Origin: Pseudopedobacter beijingensis
GTDB lineage: Bacteria; Bacteroidota; Bacteroidia; Sphingobacteriales; Sphingobacteriaceae
Reading direction: 5' to 3'
DNA: 64,000 bases
Assembly: GCF_042678145.1 (NCBI RefSeq)
Contig: NZ_JBHUDG010000003.1
Location: 186,001-250,000, forward strand
The translations under genes were made by a program, and so were the position numbers. The notes beneath the pieces were generated by a model. It did no database searches and was not told the DNA's origin. It saw only the letters and a list, made by a program, of their open reading frames with translations. The first letter of the stretch is position 1; each line of letters begins with the position of its first letter. This document shows positions 44,870-53,080 of this stretch, piece after piece.

Positions 44870-44975
44870 CAAGACCCGAAGAACACTCGAAGGAAAGTGC
44901 CGTCTGTGTCGGAACTGTCTCGGTTTTGTCTCCTATACATCATTTAGCTGATACTGTGTAAAAAGCACCTTCCCT

Positions 44976-45061
44976 AAGCTGTTCCGAGATATTTCGCAGG
45001 ATATCTCGAACTCGATATAAGCATGGATTTAAAATCCGAAACATTCAAAAGTTTGAGATGC
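44976..45061 (+). repeat. REP-like repeat, copy B
   Basis: The partner of 44441-44526. It holds a perfect 8 bp hairpin (CGAGATAT at 44985-44992, ATATCTCG at 45001-45008) and the palindrome GGATTTAAAATCC. The insertion-sequence remnant follows directly. Confidence 0.65.
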
Positions 45062-45067
45062 ATTTAC

Positions 45068-45120
45068 CACGACAAAAGGATACATTATGCAATTGGAGAT
45101 AGAACGCCTAATGAAATGCC
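45068..45120 (+). pseudogene. IS3-type transposase C-terminal fragment
   Basis: About 18 codons read YHDKRIHYAIGDRTPNEM, matching the end of IS3-family OrfB integrases, where a pattern like Y-N-x-K-R-I-H-x-A-I-G-x-x-T-P-N-E-x follows the last catalytic Glu. Nothing of the DDE domain is present. The match stops exactly where the 175 bp repeat (copy 1) begins. Confidence 0.6.
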
Positions 45121-45294
45121 CACTCGTTTAGGTCTTCCAACGGATGACTTAAATGTTCTTTTAAAAAACCAGGACTCCGTCCGACATGTCTGTATTTCAT
45201 TTTATTCAATGCTAATGCCACTTACCGGACACAGTCCTCTGTTTTCAATCTAAAGATTTTAGAGACAGCCGCAGGCGAACTCTGAAACCAGAGG
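45119..45294. repeat. Cassette repeat, copy 1
   Basis: First of three direct copies of a ~175 bp sequence (others at 45788 and 46420). It contains a 12 bp arm pair GGACTCCGTCCG/CGGACACAGTCC with a 2 nt internal mismatch, and a second hairpin from TTTTAGAG to CTCTGAAA. On the minus strand it encodes a conserved frame reading MKYRHVGRSPGFLKEHL, ending here at a stop after NEWAFH. Confidence 0.85.
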
Positions 45295-45347
45295 GAGAGC
45301 GTAATGCATTGTTATAGTCTGCAACATCTGTGGACGTATAGGTATTA

Positions 45348-45725
45348 TTAATAACAACTCGTTTCTAAATATGTCCTTAAATATAAAGGGCCAATTATCA
45401 TAAGTAGAAACGACAATAAAAAAAAGATGAACGTAATCACAATTGACAGACTATTACTTATAATTTTAGGTTTCTCGCTAACTATATTCTTTCTTCTCTC
45501 AGGATTAAAATATAAAAAATTAAGCAAGAAAATCACAAAAAACACCATTATCATCAACCACTTACCAATACCTTGACAATACAAAATTAAAAAAGCTGAG
45601 TTTGCTAATGTGTTTATAATAAAACTCTCCGTAAGGCTTAAAGTAAATAATACAGTTAAATGAGGCTGGTCATCAGGTAAGATTTTCGTATAAAACAAGT
45701 AATAATAATAAAATACCTTAATCAT
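45348..45725 (-). CDS. Four-helix membrane protein of the repeat cassette array
   Basis: A 125-residue integral membrane protein. Hydrophobic helices lie at about residues 22-52 (VLFTLSLTESFIINTLANSA), 54-70 (GKWLMIMVFFVIFLLNFLYF) and 91-115 (SLSIVITFIFFLLSFLLMII). The N-terminus is Tyr-rich (KVFYYYYLFYTKILPDDQP). I do not know its function. Its ATG overlaps the TGA of a frame that, but for one extra G, would continue from repeat copy 2, so it may be coupled to that short peptide. Small membrane proteins in such arrays are often immunity proteins, but no toxin is visible here. Confidence 0.7.
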   Translation of the reverse strand: MIKVFYYYYLFYTKILPDDQPHLTVLFTLSLTESFIINTLANSAFLILYCQGIGKWLMIMVFFVIFLLNFLYFNPERRKNIVSEKPKIISNSLSIVITFIFFLLSFLLMIIGPLYLRTYLETSCY

Positions 45726-45779
45726 TTTTTATCTCCACTTTCTATTCTATTCATAATATATTCATCCATTTTTGAATAT

Positions 45780-45869
45780 TCATCCCCCAACCTCGTTTAA
45801 GTTTTCCAACGGATGACTTAAATGCTCTTTTAAAAAATCAGGACTCCGTCCGAAATGTCTGTATTTCAC
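45780..45869 (-). pseudogene. Short peptide frame from cassette repeat copy 2 (frameshifted tail)
   Basis: Begins with GTG at 45869 and reads KYRHFGRSPDFLKEHL, then HPLENLNEVGG and stop. A run of five G follows the NEV codons. Removing one G would extend the frame by about 20 residues (GDEYSKMDEYIMNRIESGDK) to a TGA that overlaps the ATG of the membrane-protein gene at 45725. This suggests a disrupted, once coupled reading frame. Confidence 0.4.
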
Positions 45870-45966
45870 TTTATTCAATGCTAATGCCCCTTACCGGACA
45901 CAGTCCTCTGTTTTCAATCTAAAGATTTCAGAGGCAGCCGCAGGCGAACTCTGAAACCAGAAGGGG
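45788..45966. repeat. Cassette repeat, copy 2
   Basis: Direct repeat of 45119-45294 with about 93% identity by eye, same hairpins, 669 bp further on. It lies between the membrane-protein genes at 45348 and 46200 and ends against the start side of the first. Confidence 0.85.
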
Positions 45967-46199
45967 AATTTTTATCGGCAACTCCATTTTTTCATTTACC
46001 CAATGGAACACCGTCTCTTCGCAAGGCTGGAGTACCAAAAGAAAAGGCTAGCTCCCTGAACAGGTAGTAGCCTTTAATGGCTTTGTTGCCCCAATACATA
46101 TCCCCTCAAGCTAACTTAGAGGCATTCCTAGCAAAAAGTATATTTAAATTTTTCAAACAAAGCCTGGAATTTATCAAAAAAACACCCCAAAGAGACCAA

Positions 46200-46364
46200 C
46201 TACCTTAGATTATAAGGCTGACCTCTATACCAGGACTGCCCATTGCCTCCAAATCTGTACAGCATATATAGACAGAATAGAATAAATATTATCACAAGCA
46301 CTTTTGTGACAAGACTAATATCTTGCTCCCCTTTCCTCTTACTATTACTCTTTTGCTTTGCCAT
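46200..46364 (-). CDS. 54-residue single-helix membrane protein of the repeat cassette array
   Basis: ATG 46364 to TAG 46200. A basic N-terminus (MAKQKSNSKRKGEQD) precedes one membrane helix (LVTKVLVIIFILFCLYMLY) and a polar tail (RFGGNGQSWYRGQPYNLR). The positive N-terminus predicts an outward-facing C-terminus. It starts 8 nt after the stop of the repeat-encoded peptide 46373-46501, as expected for an operon. Function unknown. Confidence 0.6.
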   Translation of the reverse strand: MAKQKSNSKRKGEQDISLVTKVLVIIFILFCLYMLYRFGGNGQSWYRGQPYNLR

Positions 46365-46372
46365 ACTAAACT

Positions 46373-46501
46373 CTACCTAGCTCTAAGTTCCGGTAAATTC
46401 TCTACCTTAATTTCCTTTCCCCACTCGTTTAAGTCTTCCAACGGATGACTTAAATGCTCTTTTAAAAAACCAAGACTCCGTCCGAAATGTCTGTATTTCA
46501 T
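46373..46501 (-). CDS. 42-residue peptide encoded by cassette repeat copy 3
   Basis: The conserved part, about residues 1-26 (MKYRHFGRSLGFLKEH then LSHPLEDLNE), comes from the repeat; the last 16 residues (WGKEIKVENLPELRAR) are unique to this copy. It ends 8 nt before the ATG of the single-helix membrane protein. A conserved front and a variable end before a different downstream gene is the layout of modular systems. Coding status is uncertain because the frame is short. Confidence 0.4.
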   Translation of the reverse strand: MKYRHFGRSLGFLKEHLSHPLEDLNEWGKEIKVENLPELRAR

Positions 46502-46597
46502 TTTATTCAATGCTAATGCTACTTACCGGACACAGTCCCCTGTTTTCAATCTAAAGATTTCAGAGACCGCCGCCAGCGAACTCTGAAACCAGAGGGG
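46420..46597. repeat. Cassette repeat, copy 3
   Basis: Third direct copy, 632 bp after copy 2. Its right end lies about 10 bp from the stop of the lipoprotein gene 46606-47085; its left end is inside the peptide frame 46373-46501. Hairpin arms are conserved among the three copies. Confidence 0.85.
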
Positions 46598-46605
46598 TTT
46601 TCCAG

Positions 46606-47085
46606 CTAGAATCTATTTAGCTTATAATATTTATTATTCTCTACGATAATGTCTCTACTTCCCCCCTCATCCCACCTACCTTGAACAAACTCCTCACGGG
46701 ATAATATTACAAAGTAATTTTTTCGGAGAAGCAATTTATATCTTACCTTTTCTTCCTGCATAGTCACAGTACCATCATTAGCATAGTAATCTCTATATTC
46801 ATTCTGAATCAAAACGATCGTATCTTTTTTCACCGAGAAATTCCCCTTAAATATATTGTCCCATTCACAGCTATTATATTCATAAGTGGAATCAGAATTA
46901 AAGCTATAAATCTCGTCACAGCCTTCTTGCAGTATAAACCTCCATTTTGTATTGGCTATATTAATATCTGAATAATGCATCTCTGTCTCATTCCCAATAT
47001 CTTTTCCCTGATTTTCACCATTGTTCTCCACTTGCCCACACCCGGATAACAAGATCAGAACCGAATATAAAATTATTTTTTTCAT
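46606..47085 (-). CDS. Lipoprotein of the repeat cassette array
   Basis: A 159-residue lipoprotein with signal and lipobox MKKIILYSVLILLSGC. The mature part has NTKWRFILQEGCDEIYSFNS, STYEYNSCEWDNIFKGNFSV and VRYKLLLRKNYFVILSREEF, a run of strands like small lipocalin-type lipoproteins (two Cys may form a disulfide). The frame is open 39 codons further up to a GTG at 47202; the lipoprotein signal fixes the start at 47085. Function unknown. Confidence 0.7.
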   Translation of the reverse strand: MKKIILYSVLILLSGCGQVENNGENQGKDIGNETEMHYSDINIANTKWRFILQEGCDEIYSFNSDSTYEYNSCEWDNIFKGNFSVKKDTIVLIQNEYRDYYANDGTVTMQEEKVRYKLLLRKNYFVILSREEFVQGRWDEGGSRDIIVENNKYYKLNRF

Positions 47086-47661
47086 ATCAATTTTATTTTT
47101 TTTCTGTGGGCTTAACTTAGGTTGTGCCCGTAAATAATAATGACCGTCAAATTCTTTTCCTATCTTACCAAAGAACCCTCTGTTTTTATTGAATAATTTC
47201 ACAAAATCATCTTCCTTCTACTCACCCCATTTTCGGACATCTTAACTCATTACCTAAACTAATTTACAGAATTCAACCATATTATATTATACCAAATGAT
47301 TTTATAGGCAAACAAATAGTAGTATACCTGTCTTTTTTGGCAGCAGACCGCAGCAAGCAATCAGGCAACTCCTATCTGATAAATATATTGGAGCGGGGAG
47401 TAATTTAATGAACACTAAACCCAACTTCACCAATCCCCAGGGACAACATCCTTTTTCCTGAACAAAGAAAATATCAACTTGCAGACCTGCCAAACCGAGA
47501 TATAAATAACCTATCTTATTCTAAAAAGACTAAGCAAAACGTCTAATTTATGCTGTCTCACATTAAAAACAGATTAATAAAAGGGTTAATAATTTGTTAA
47601 AGTACCCGTATATTCATTTCAAATAATTATTTTCGGCTGGTTAAAAGAATCTAATACAGAC
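47086..47661. other. Intergenic, divergent control region
   Basis: It separates the lipoprotein gene and the DUF2723 gene, which diverge. The part from 47086 to 47202 is open in frame with the lipoprotein and reads NKNRGFFGKIGKEFDG, which looks protein-like and may be the remnant of an upstream gene. The rest shows no gene, tRNA or clear promoter. Confidence 0.4.
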
Positions 47662-50600
47662 ATGACGTATAAAAAGATCAACAATTTATTTGGTTGGCTG
47701 ACTTTCCTTATAGCAAGTGCTGCCTATGTTTTAACATTGGAGCCTACTGCCAGCTATTGGGATTGTGGCGAGTTTATTTCTGCTGCATATAAGCTTCAGG
47801 TGGTACACCAACCGGGAGCTCCACTATTTTTAATGGTGGGAAAAATATTCAGTTTACTTGCAGCCGATGAAATGTCCATTGCTTACTGGGTAAACATCAG
47901 CTCGGCATTGTCAAGTGGTGCTACCATTATGTTCCTATTTTGGTCGGTTACAGCTTTAGGTAAAAAAGTAACTTCAGGATATCAGAAAGATCCCAATACC
48001 GCACAAACCATTACCATTATGGGTGCAGGTTTAGTAGGTGCTTTAGCTTATGCTTTTTCAGATACTTTTTGGTTCTCTGCAGTAGAAGCCGAGGTATATG
48101 CCATGTCTTCTTTACTGACTGCCATTGTATTTTGGGCTATCTTAAAATGGGATGCGCATGCAGACGAACCTAATTCCGATAAATGGATCCTGTTTATAGC
48201 TTATGTAATGGGTTTATCTATTGGAGTGCACTTATTAAACTTATTGGCCATACCTGCTATTGCATTGGTATACTATTTCAGAAGAACAGACAAGGCAACC
48301 ACAAAAGGCACCATCATTGCTTTATTTGTTGGTATTGCCATCCTGGGCTTTATACAGTACGGAATTATCCAGTACATGATAAAAATGGGAGCTTACTTTG
48401 ATCTTTTCTTTGTAAACACCTTAGGCTTGGGTTTTGGTAGTGGAGTTGCTTTCCTGGCGGTGTTGGTTGTTGCCTTTTCGATATGGCTTGTTATTTACTC
48501 TATCAAAAAGAACAAGCCGGTACTCAACATGGCCACCCTATCATTTATACTTATTATTTTTGGGTACAGCTCTTTCGCTATGATTGTAATCAGAGCCAAA
48601 GCTAATCCTACATTAAACAACAGCCATCCTTCAGATGCATTCTCTTTTTTAAGCTACCTTAACAGGGAGCAATACGGAGACCGACCATTATTTTATGGTC
48701 AGTATTTCGACAGCAAAATTGTAGACTCCAAAGAAACCAGCACCATCTATAGAAGAGGCGATAGCAAATATGAAGTTGCTGGTAAAAGAAATTCATACGT
48801 GTACGACAGAAATACATTACTACCCAGAATGTATAGTGACGACAGGGGACATGTGGCTGTGTACCGCGACTGGATGAATATGTCTGAATCAGAAAGTCCG
48901 AACTTTGCACAAAACATGGGCTTTTTTGGAACTTATCAGGTTGGGTTTATGTATATGCGGTATTTCATGTGGAACTTTGCCGGTCGCCAAAACGATGAGC
49001 AGGGCTATGGTGAATATACTAAAGGAAACTGGATAAGTGGTATTAAACCGATAGACGCCATGCGTTTAGGCAACCAGAGCGAACTTCCTAAAAGCATTAC
49101 AGAAAACAACGCATATAATCGCCTTTATTTCTTACCACTTATTTTAGGTATAATAGGTGCTTTCTGGCACTTTAAACGTAACCAGAAAGATGCCGGAGTA
49201 GTAGGTTTGCTCTTCTTTTTTACGGGACTGGCCATTGTAATTTACCTGAACCAAACACCAAACCAACCCCGCGAACGGGATTATGCTTATGCAGGGTCTT
49301 TTTATGCCTTTGCTATCTGGATTGGACTGGCGGTATTTGCTATTTCTGAATGGATAGGCAAGTTTATGAACGCAAAAACTGCGGGTATACTTTCTACTAC
49401 GATTTGTTTGTTAGCGGCCCCGGTTTTAATGGCTAAAGAAGAGTGGAATGACCACGACCGCTCGCATAAAACCACCGCAAGAGACCTAGCTAAAAACTAC
49501 CTGGCCAGCTGTGCTCCTAACGCTATTCTGTTTACTTATGGCGATAATGATACTTATCCATTATGGTACGTTCAGGAAGTAGAGAACTTCAGACCGGATA
49601 TCAGAATAGTAAACTTAAGCTTATTTGATACCGATTGGTACATTAATCAGCTAAGAAGACCTTTCAACGAGTCTAAACCTCTGCCCATCACCATGGCTCC
49701 TTCGGCTTATGTTTCTGGTGTAAGGGACGTGATATTCTATCAGGACTTTCAGTTACAGGGATTCCAAAACGTAGGAGATGTATTTGAGTTTGTTACTTCT
49801 GATAATCAGGAGGCAAAAGTACAGTACCAGAATGGTAAATACGAAAATTTCTTACCTACAAAACAGCTGAAACTGGACATCAATGCGGAGGAAATATTAA
49901 AAACCGGAACCATGAAAGCAGATGAAAAAGACAGAATTGTACCCGAGATGCAATGGTCTCTTTCAGGAAACTACTTAACAAAAGGACAACTTGCTTTCTT
50001 AGATATGCTGGTACACAACAAATGGGAAAGACCTATTTATTTTGCCTTTACCGTACCTAGCAGCAGTTTCATGGGATTGGATAAATACTTATTTAATGAA
50101 GGTTTTGCGCTTCGTTTATTACCTAAAACTAAGAATAAGGTAGATAACCAGAGTGCTTTATCTGAAACAGAGGAGGTAAATGCTGACGAAATGTATGCTA
50201 ACATGATGGATAAATTTGTTTGGGGCAACATGAAAAATGCAGCGTACCTTGACCCTGAATCCACAAAAATGGTATTCCTTTCTGTAAACAAATTTGTAGA
50301 GCTTTCAAGAAACCTGATTGCTGAAGGAAAAGCGGATAGTGCTAAAAAAGTAATGGGTAAATGTTTAGAGGTATTACCTATTAAAACAGTGTACGATTCT
50401 AATTTTGCTTTAGGGAAATATGAAATTGTGGACCTTCTGTACCAACTGGGAATGACCAAGGAAGCCAATGATATTTTGGAACAAACAGCTGGTCTTATCA
50501 AAGGTGAGTTGAACTACAGATACTCTATCAATAAAACCAAAGAAGACCTGACCGGAAGGGATGTACAATTGGGTTTATTTGTTCTTTCTCAATTTGAAGA

Positions 50601-50691
50601 ACTGACAGAAAAACACAAGCAGGCTACTTTAAATAAAATGATTGTTGCTGAATTGAAGTCTTTCGAGAATAAATTCGGTTTCACAAGGTAA
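47662..50691 (+). CDS. DUF2723 multi-pass membrane protein, GT117/TMEM260-like glycosyltransferase
   Basis: A 1009-residue protein. The N-terminal DUF2723 domain (TLEPTASYWDCGEFISAAYK, LQVVHQPGAPLFLMVGKIFS) is the signature of GT-C-fold protein O-glycosyltransferase-like proteins; YWDCGEF holds the Asp-Glu thought to be catalytic. About 12 membrane helices fill the first 600 residues. The remaining soluble C-terminal part (LAKNYLASCAPNAILFTYGD, NDTYPLWYVQEVENFRPDIR) faces the periplasm. It may glycosylate exported proteins, a process known in Bacteroidota. Gene stands alone. Confidence 0.88.
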   Translation: MTYKKINNLFGWLTFLIASAAYVLTLEPTASYWDCGEFISAAYKLQVVHQPGAPLFLMVGKIFSLLAADEMSIAYWVNISSALSSGATIMFLFWSVTALGKKVTSGYQKDPNTAQTITIMGAGLVGALAYAFSDTFWFSAVEAEVYAMSSLLTAIVFWAILKWDAHADEPNSDKWILFIAYVMGLSIGVHLLNLLAIPAIALVYYFRRTDKATTKGTIIALFVGIAILGFIQYGIIQYMIKMGAYFDLFFVNTLGLGFGSGVAFLAVLVVAFSIWLVIYSIKKNKPVLNMATLSFILIIFGYSSFAMIVIRAKANPTLNNSHPSDAFSFLSYLNREQYGDRPLFYGQYFDSKIVDSKETSTIYRRGDSKYEVAGKRNSYVYDRNTLLPRMYSDDRGHVAVYRDWMNMSESESPNFAQNMGFFGTYQVGFMYMRYFMWNFAGRQNDEQGYGEYTKGNWISGIKPIDAMRLGNQSELPKSITENNAYNRLYFLPLILGIIGAFWHFKRNQKDAGVVGLLFFFTGLAIVIYLNQTPNQPRERDYAYAGSFYAFAIWIGLAVFAISEWIGKFMNAKTAGILSTTICLLAAPVLMAKEEWNDHDRSHKTTARDLAKNYLASCAPNAILFTYGDNDTYPLWYVQEVENFRPDIRIVNLSLFDTDWYINQLRRPFNESKPLPITMAPSAYVSGVRDVIFYQDFQLQGFQNVGDVFEFVTSDNQEAKVQYQNGKYENFLPTKQLKLDINAEEILKTGTMKADEKDRIVPEMQWSLSGNYLTKGQLAFLDMLVHNKWERPIYFAFTVPSSSFMGLDKYLFNEGFALRLLPKTKNKVDNQSALSETEEVNADEMYANMMDKFVWGNMKNAAYLDPESTKMVFLSVNKFVELSRNLIAEGKADSAKKVMGKCLEVLPIKTVYDSNFALGKYEIVDLLYQLGMTKEANDILEQTAGLIKGELNYRYSINKTKEDLTGRDVQLGLFVLSQFEELTEKHKQATLNKMIVAELKSFENKFGFTR

Positions 50692-50698
50692 ATAAAGA

Positions 50699-50824
50699 GG
50701 GTTGTGTCAAAAGTAAAAACGTTGTCATTTCGATGAGTACAGTGAAGAGAGATCTCTTTCCTAAGTATTTTGAAAGAGATCCCTCGACTGCGCTGGGGAT
50801 GACAAAATCCTTTTGACACAGCCC
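50699..50824. repeat. Nested palindromic extragenic repeat
   Basis: The outer arms GTGTCAAAAG and CTTTTGACAC enclose an inner imperfect palindrome from TTGTCATTTCGATGAG to GGGGATGACAA with a core TCTCTTTCCTAAG...GAAAGAG. It starts 8 nt after the DUF2723 stop codon. The inner core is shared with the element at 32899-33011. Confidence 0.75.
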
Positions 50825-50920
50825 CTTCTTACTGCCCCATCACTTCGAGTTTTAAGACACCTCGTCCTTTCACAAACGATGTTGTCAAAGAAAGAAAAAG
50901 GACGATACGCATAACACCTA

Positions 50921-51195
50921 AAAAACAACTCTTCCCTCCAGCACAACCTTTGTAAAAATATCAGCAGTCCACAACAATGAGCAAAACCCAGCCTCTAATG
51001 AAATGATTTCTTTGACCGTTTCGAAAAGAACATTCATACCACACCCTGCGGTCGAAGAAAAGACAGCGATCCTATTTTTTCACGAGCGTTGGACTAGAGC
51101 CTCAGCCATCAAAGAAAAAAATGTTTTGCTTTACTTATTCCAAAAAAAGTAAAAAGACACCACCAATACTCATGAAAGCAGAACGCCTATCCTAA
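50921..51195. repeat. 275 bp direct repeat, copy 1
   Basis: It starts AAAAACAACTCTTCCCTCCA and ends GAACGCCTATCCTAA, and recurs at 51474-51748 with about 95% identity and no net length change. The two copies are 553 bp apart. No intact gene is encoded. The stretch 50692-52072 holds only this repeat pair, the nested palindrome and A+T-rich filler, including a GTCATTGCGAGG...CGAAGCAATCTC motif at about 51293. Confidence 0.9.
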
Positions 51196-51473
51196 CAACC
51201 TGAAATCGATTAATATTTCATTGTTTTTGAGTGATTTGGACATTATTTCATGTTTAGTTCCTAAATAAATTCGGAAGACGCCCCTATTTTTGTCATTGCG
51301 AGGAGGTACGACGAAGCAATCTCTTTTGGCATTACTCTCATAGCCTTTTTATAAACTCAGGTTAATAAAAAACAAACCTATCCATCAACTTTTCATACCC
51401 AACAAATTTAACTTCGTTGATCTTCAATTCCCCATTGCATTCCAGTCGAAACAACAAGTTTTATTGTTTCTTT

Positions 51474-51748
51474 AAAAACAACTCTCCCCTCCAGCACAAC
51501 CTTTGTAAAAATATTAGCAGTCCATAACAATGAGCAAAACCGAGCCTCTAATGAAATGATTTCCTTGACCGTTTCGAAAACAACATTCATACCCCACCCT
51601 GCGATCAAAGAAAAGACAGCGACCCTATTTTTTCACGAGCGTTAGACTAGAGCCTCAGCCATCAAAGAAAAAAATGTTTTGTTTTACTTTTTCCAAAAAA
51701 AGTAAAAAGACACCACCAACACTCATGAAAGCAAAACGCCTATCCTAA
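51474..51748. repeat. 275 bp direct repeat, copy 2
   Basis: Collinear copy of 50921-51195. A minus-strand frame of 66 codons crosses it (51408-51608), but the equivalent frame is not kept in copy 1, so I do not call a gene. Confidence 0.9.
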
Positions 51749-52020
51749 TAAAAAACAAACCTTAAATTCTCTTATACAATAGCAAAAACTAAAGAAGCTC
51801 CATCCTTCGTTAAGAGAACCTTTAGAGATGCTTTAAAGATGCTTCAAGGTTTCAGGAGCATAACCTTCTATAAATACATCCAAAACGGTGATTGAAAGTA
51901 TCTAAAAGGATCCCAATCATTCTGAATCCATTACAGTTTTTGTGGGCGACTCTTCTAACATCGTCTCTCGAAAAGAACGATGTACATAACAAGGGCATAA
52001 ACCTAATTTACACCAACAAA

Positions 52021-52050
52021 AAAAGGAACAATTTAAAAATCGTTCCTTTT
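52021..52050. terminator. Terminator downstream of accA
   Basis: AAAAGGAAC and GTTCCTTTT enclose a short A+T-rich loop, with T-runs on both strands, 22 nt past the accA stop. Confidence 0.75.
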
Positions 52051-52072
52051 CCAAAATCGTATAGTAATAAGC

Positions 52073-53029
52073 TTATTCTTCTACAACAACCCCCATAGCG
52101 CAAAACTTATCAATTCTTTCTTTAATCAATTGATCTACATTTTTTGCTTTAAGCTCTTTAAGGTCTTTTATAATCCGCTCTTTTAAAGTTGCGGCCATTA
52201 GGGTAGGATCCTGATGCGCCCCACCCAAAGGTTCTGGAATAATACCGTCTATTAATCCGTTAGCCAGCATATTTTTAGAAGTCAGCTTTAAAGCTTCTGC
52301 AGCTTTCTCTTTATAATCCCACGTTCTCCACAAAATAGCCGAACAGTTTTCCGGAGAAATCACAGAGTACCAGGAGTTTTCCAACATCAACACCCTATCT
52401 CCAATACCAATTCCTAAGGCACCACCTGAAGCTCCTTCGCCCACAACCACACAAATAATAGGCACCCTCAATATCGACATCTCTAACAAGTTTCTGGCAA
52501 TAGCCTCTCCCTGTCCTCTTTCTTCTGCCTCTAATCCCGGATAAGCTCCCGGCGTATCTATCAGTGTTAAAACAGGTTTGTTAAATTTTTCGGCCAGGCG
52601 CATCAAGCGTAATGCTTTTCTATAACCTTCGGGATTAGCCATACCAAAATTTCTATACTGGCGCATTTTGGTATTTATACCTTTCTGGTGACCAATAATC
52701 ATTACTGTTTCGCCATTAATGGTACCAAAACCACCAACAATAGCTTTATCATCCTTCACAGTCCTGTCGCCATGCAGCTCAATAAAATCATCACAAATTT
52801 CTTCTATATATTGCAGAGTATATGGTCTTTCCGGATGTCTGGAAATCTGAACCTGCTGCCATCCGGTAAGGTTGCTATAGATTTCCTTTTTGGTTACTTC
52901 TATTTTTTCTTCCAATTCTTTCAGAGTAGCAGACATGTCTACTTTTGTCTTTTCTGCTACCTGCTTTACTTTTTCTACCTGTTGCTGTAAATCAGCAATA
53001 GGCTTTTCAAAGTCGAAAGATGTATTCAT
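52073..53029 (-). CDS. accA: Acetyl-CoA carboxylase carboxyltransferase subunit alpha
   Basis: A 318-residue enzyme subunit of fatty-acid synthesis that moves the carboxyl group from biotin to acetyl-CoA with AccD. Markers are an N-terminal coiled coil, ISRHPERPYTLQYIEEICDD, FGMANPEGYRKALRLMRLAE, the acyl-CoA site LTLIDTPGAYPGLEAEERGQ and GEGASGGALGIGIGDRVLML. Length is normal. Single gene with its own terminator. Confidence 0.96.
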   Translation of the reverse strand: MNTSFDFEKPIADLQQQVEKVKQVAEKTKVDMSATLKELEEKIEVTKKEIYSNLTGWQQVQISRHPERPYTLQYIEEICDDFIELHGDRTVKDDKAIVGGFGTINGETVMIIGHQKGINTKMRQYRNFGMANPEGYRKALRLMRLAEKFNKPVLTLIDTPGAYPGLEAEERGQGEAIARNLLEMSILRVPIICVVVGEGASGGALGIGIGDRVLMLENSWYSVISPENCSAILWRTWDYKEKAAEALKLTSKNMLANGLIDGIIPEPLGGAHQDPTLMAATLKERIIKDLKELKAKNVDQLIKERIDKFCAMGVVVEE

Positions 53030-53080
53030 ATAAAAAATTTTTAGGCTGCTAAGTTATCGTTTACTTGGCGAAATTTAAAA

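Noticed and set aside
44719..44943. 74-codon minus-strand frame
   Set aside because: It runs across the tandem repeat and inverted repeat, is rich in Arg/Ser with no domain pattern, and is best explained by repeat DNA.
45119..46597. Classical integron attC sites
   Set aside because: The repeats contain hairpins and lie beside single genes, but the GTTRRRY/RYYYAAC core sites are not clearly present and no integron integrase is in the window.
47086..47202. Extended N-terminus of the cassette lipoprotein
   Set aside because: The lipoprotein signal peptide begins at 47085, so an upstream GTG start would bury it; the upstream codons are more likely a remnant of another gene.
51408..51608. 66-codon minus-strand frame in the 275 bp repeat
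   Set aside because: The other repeat copy does not keep the frame at equal length, and there is no signal or domain.
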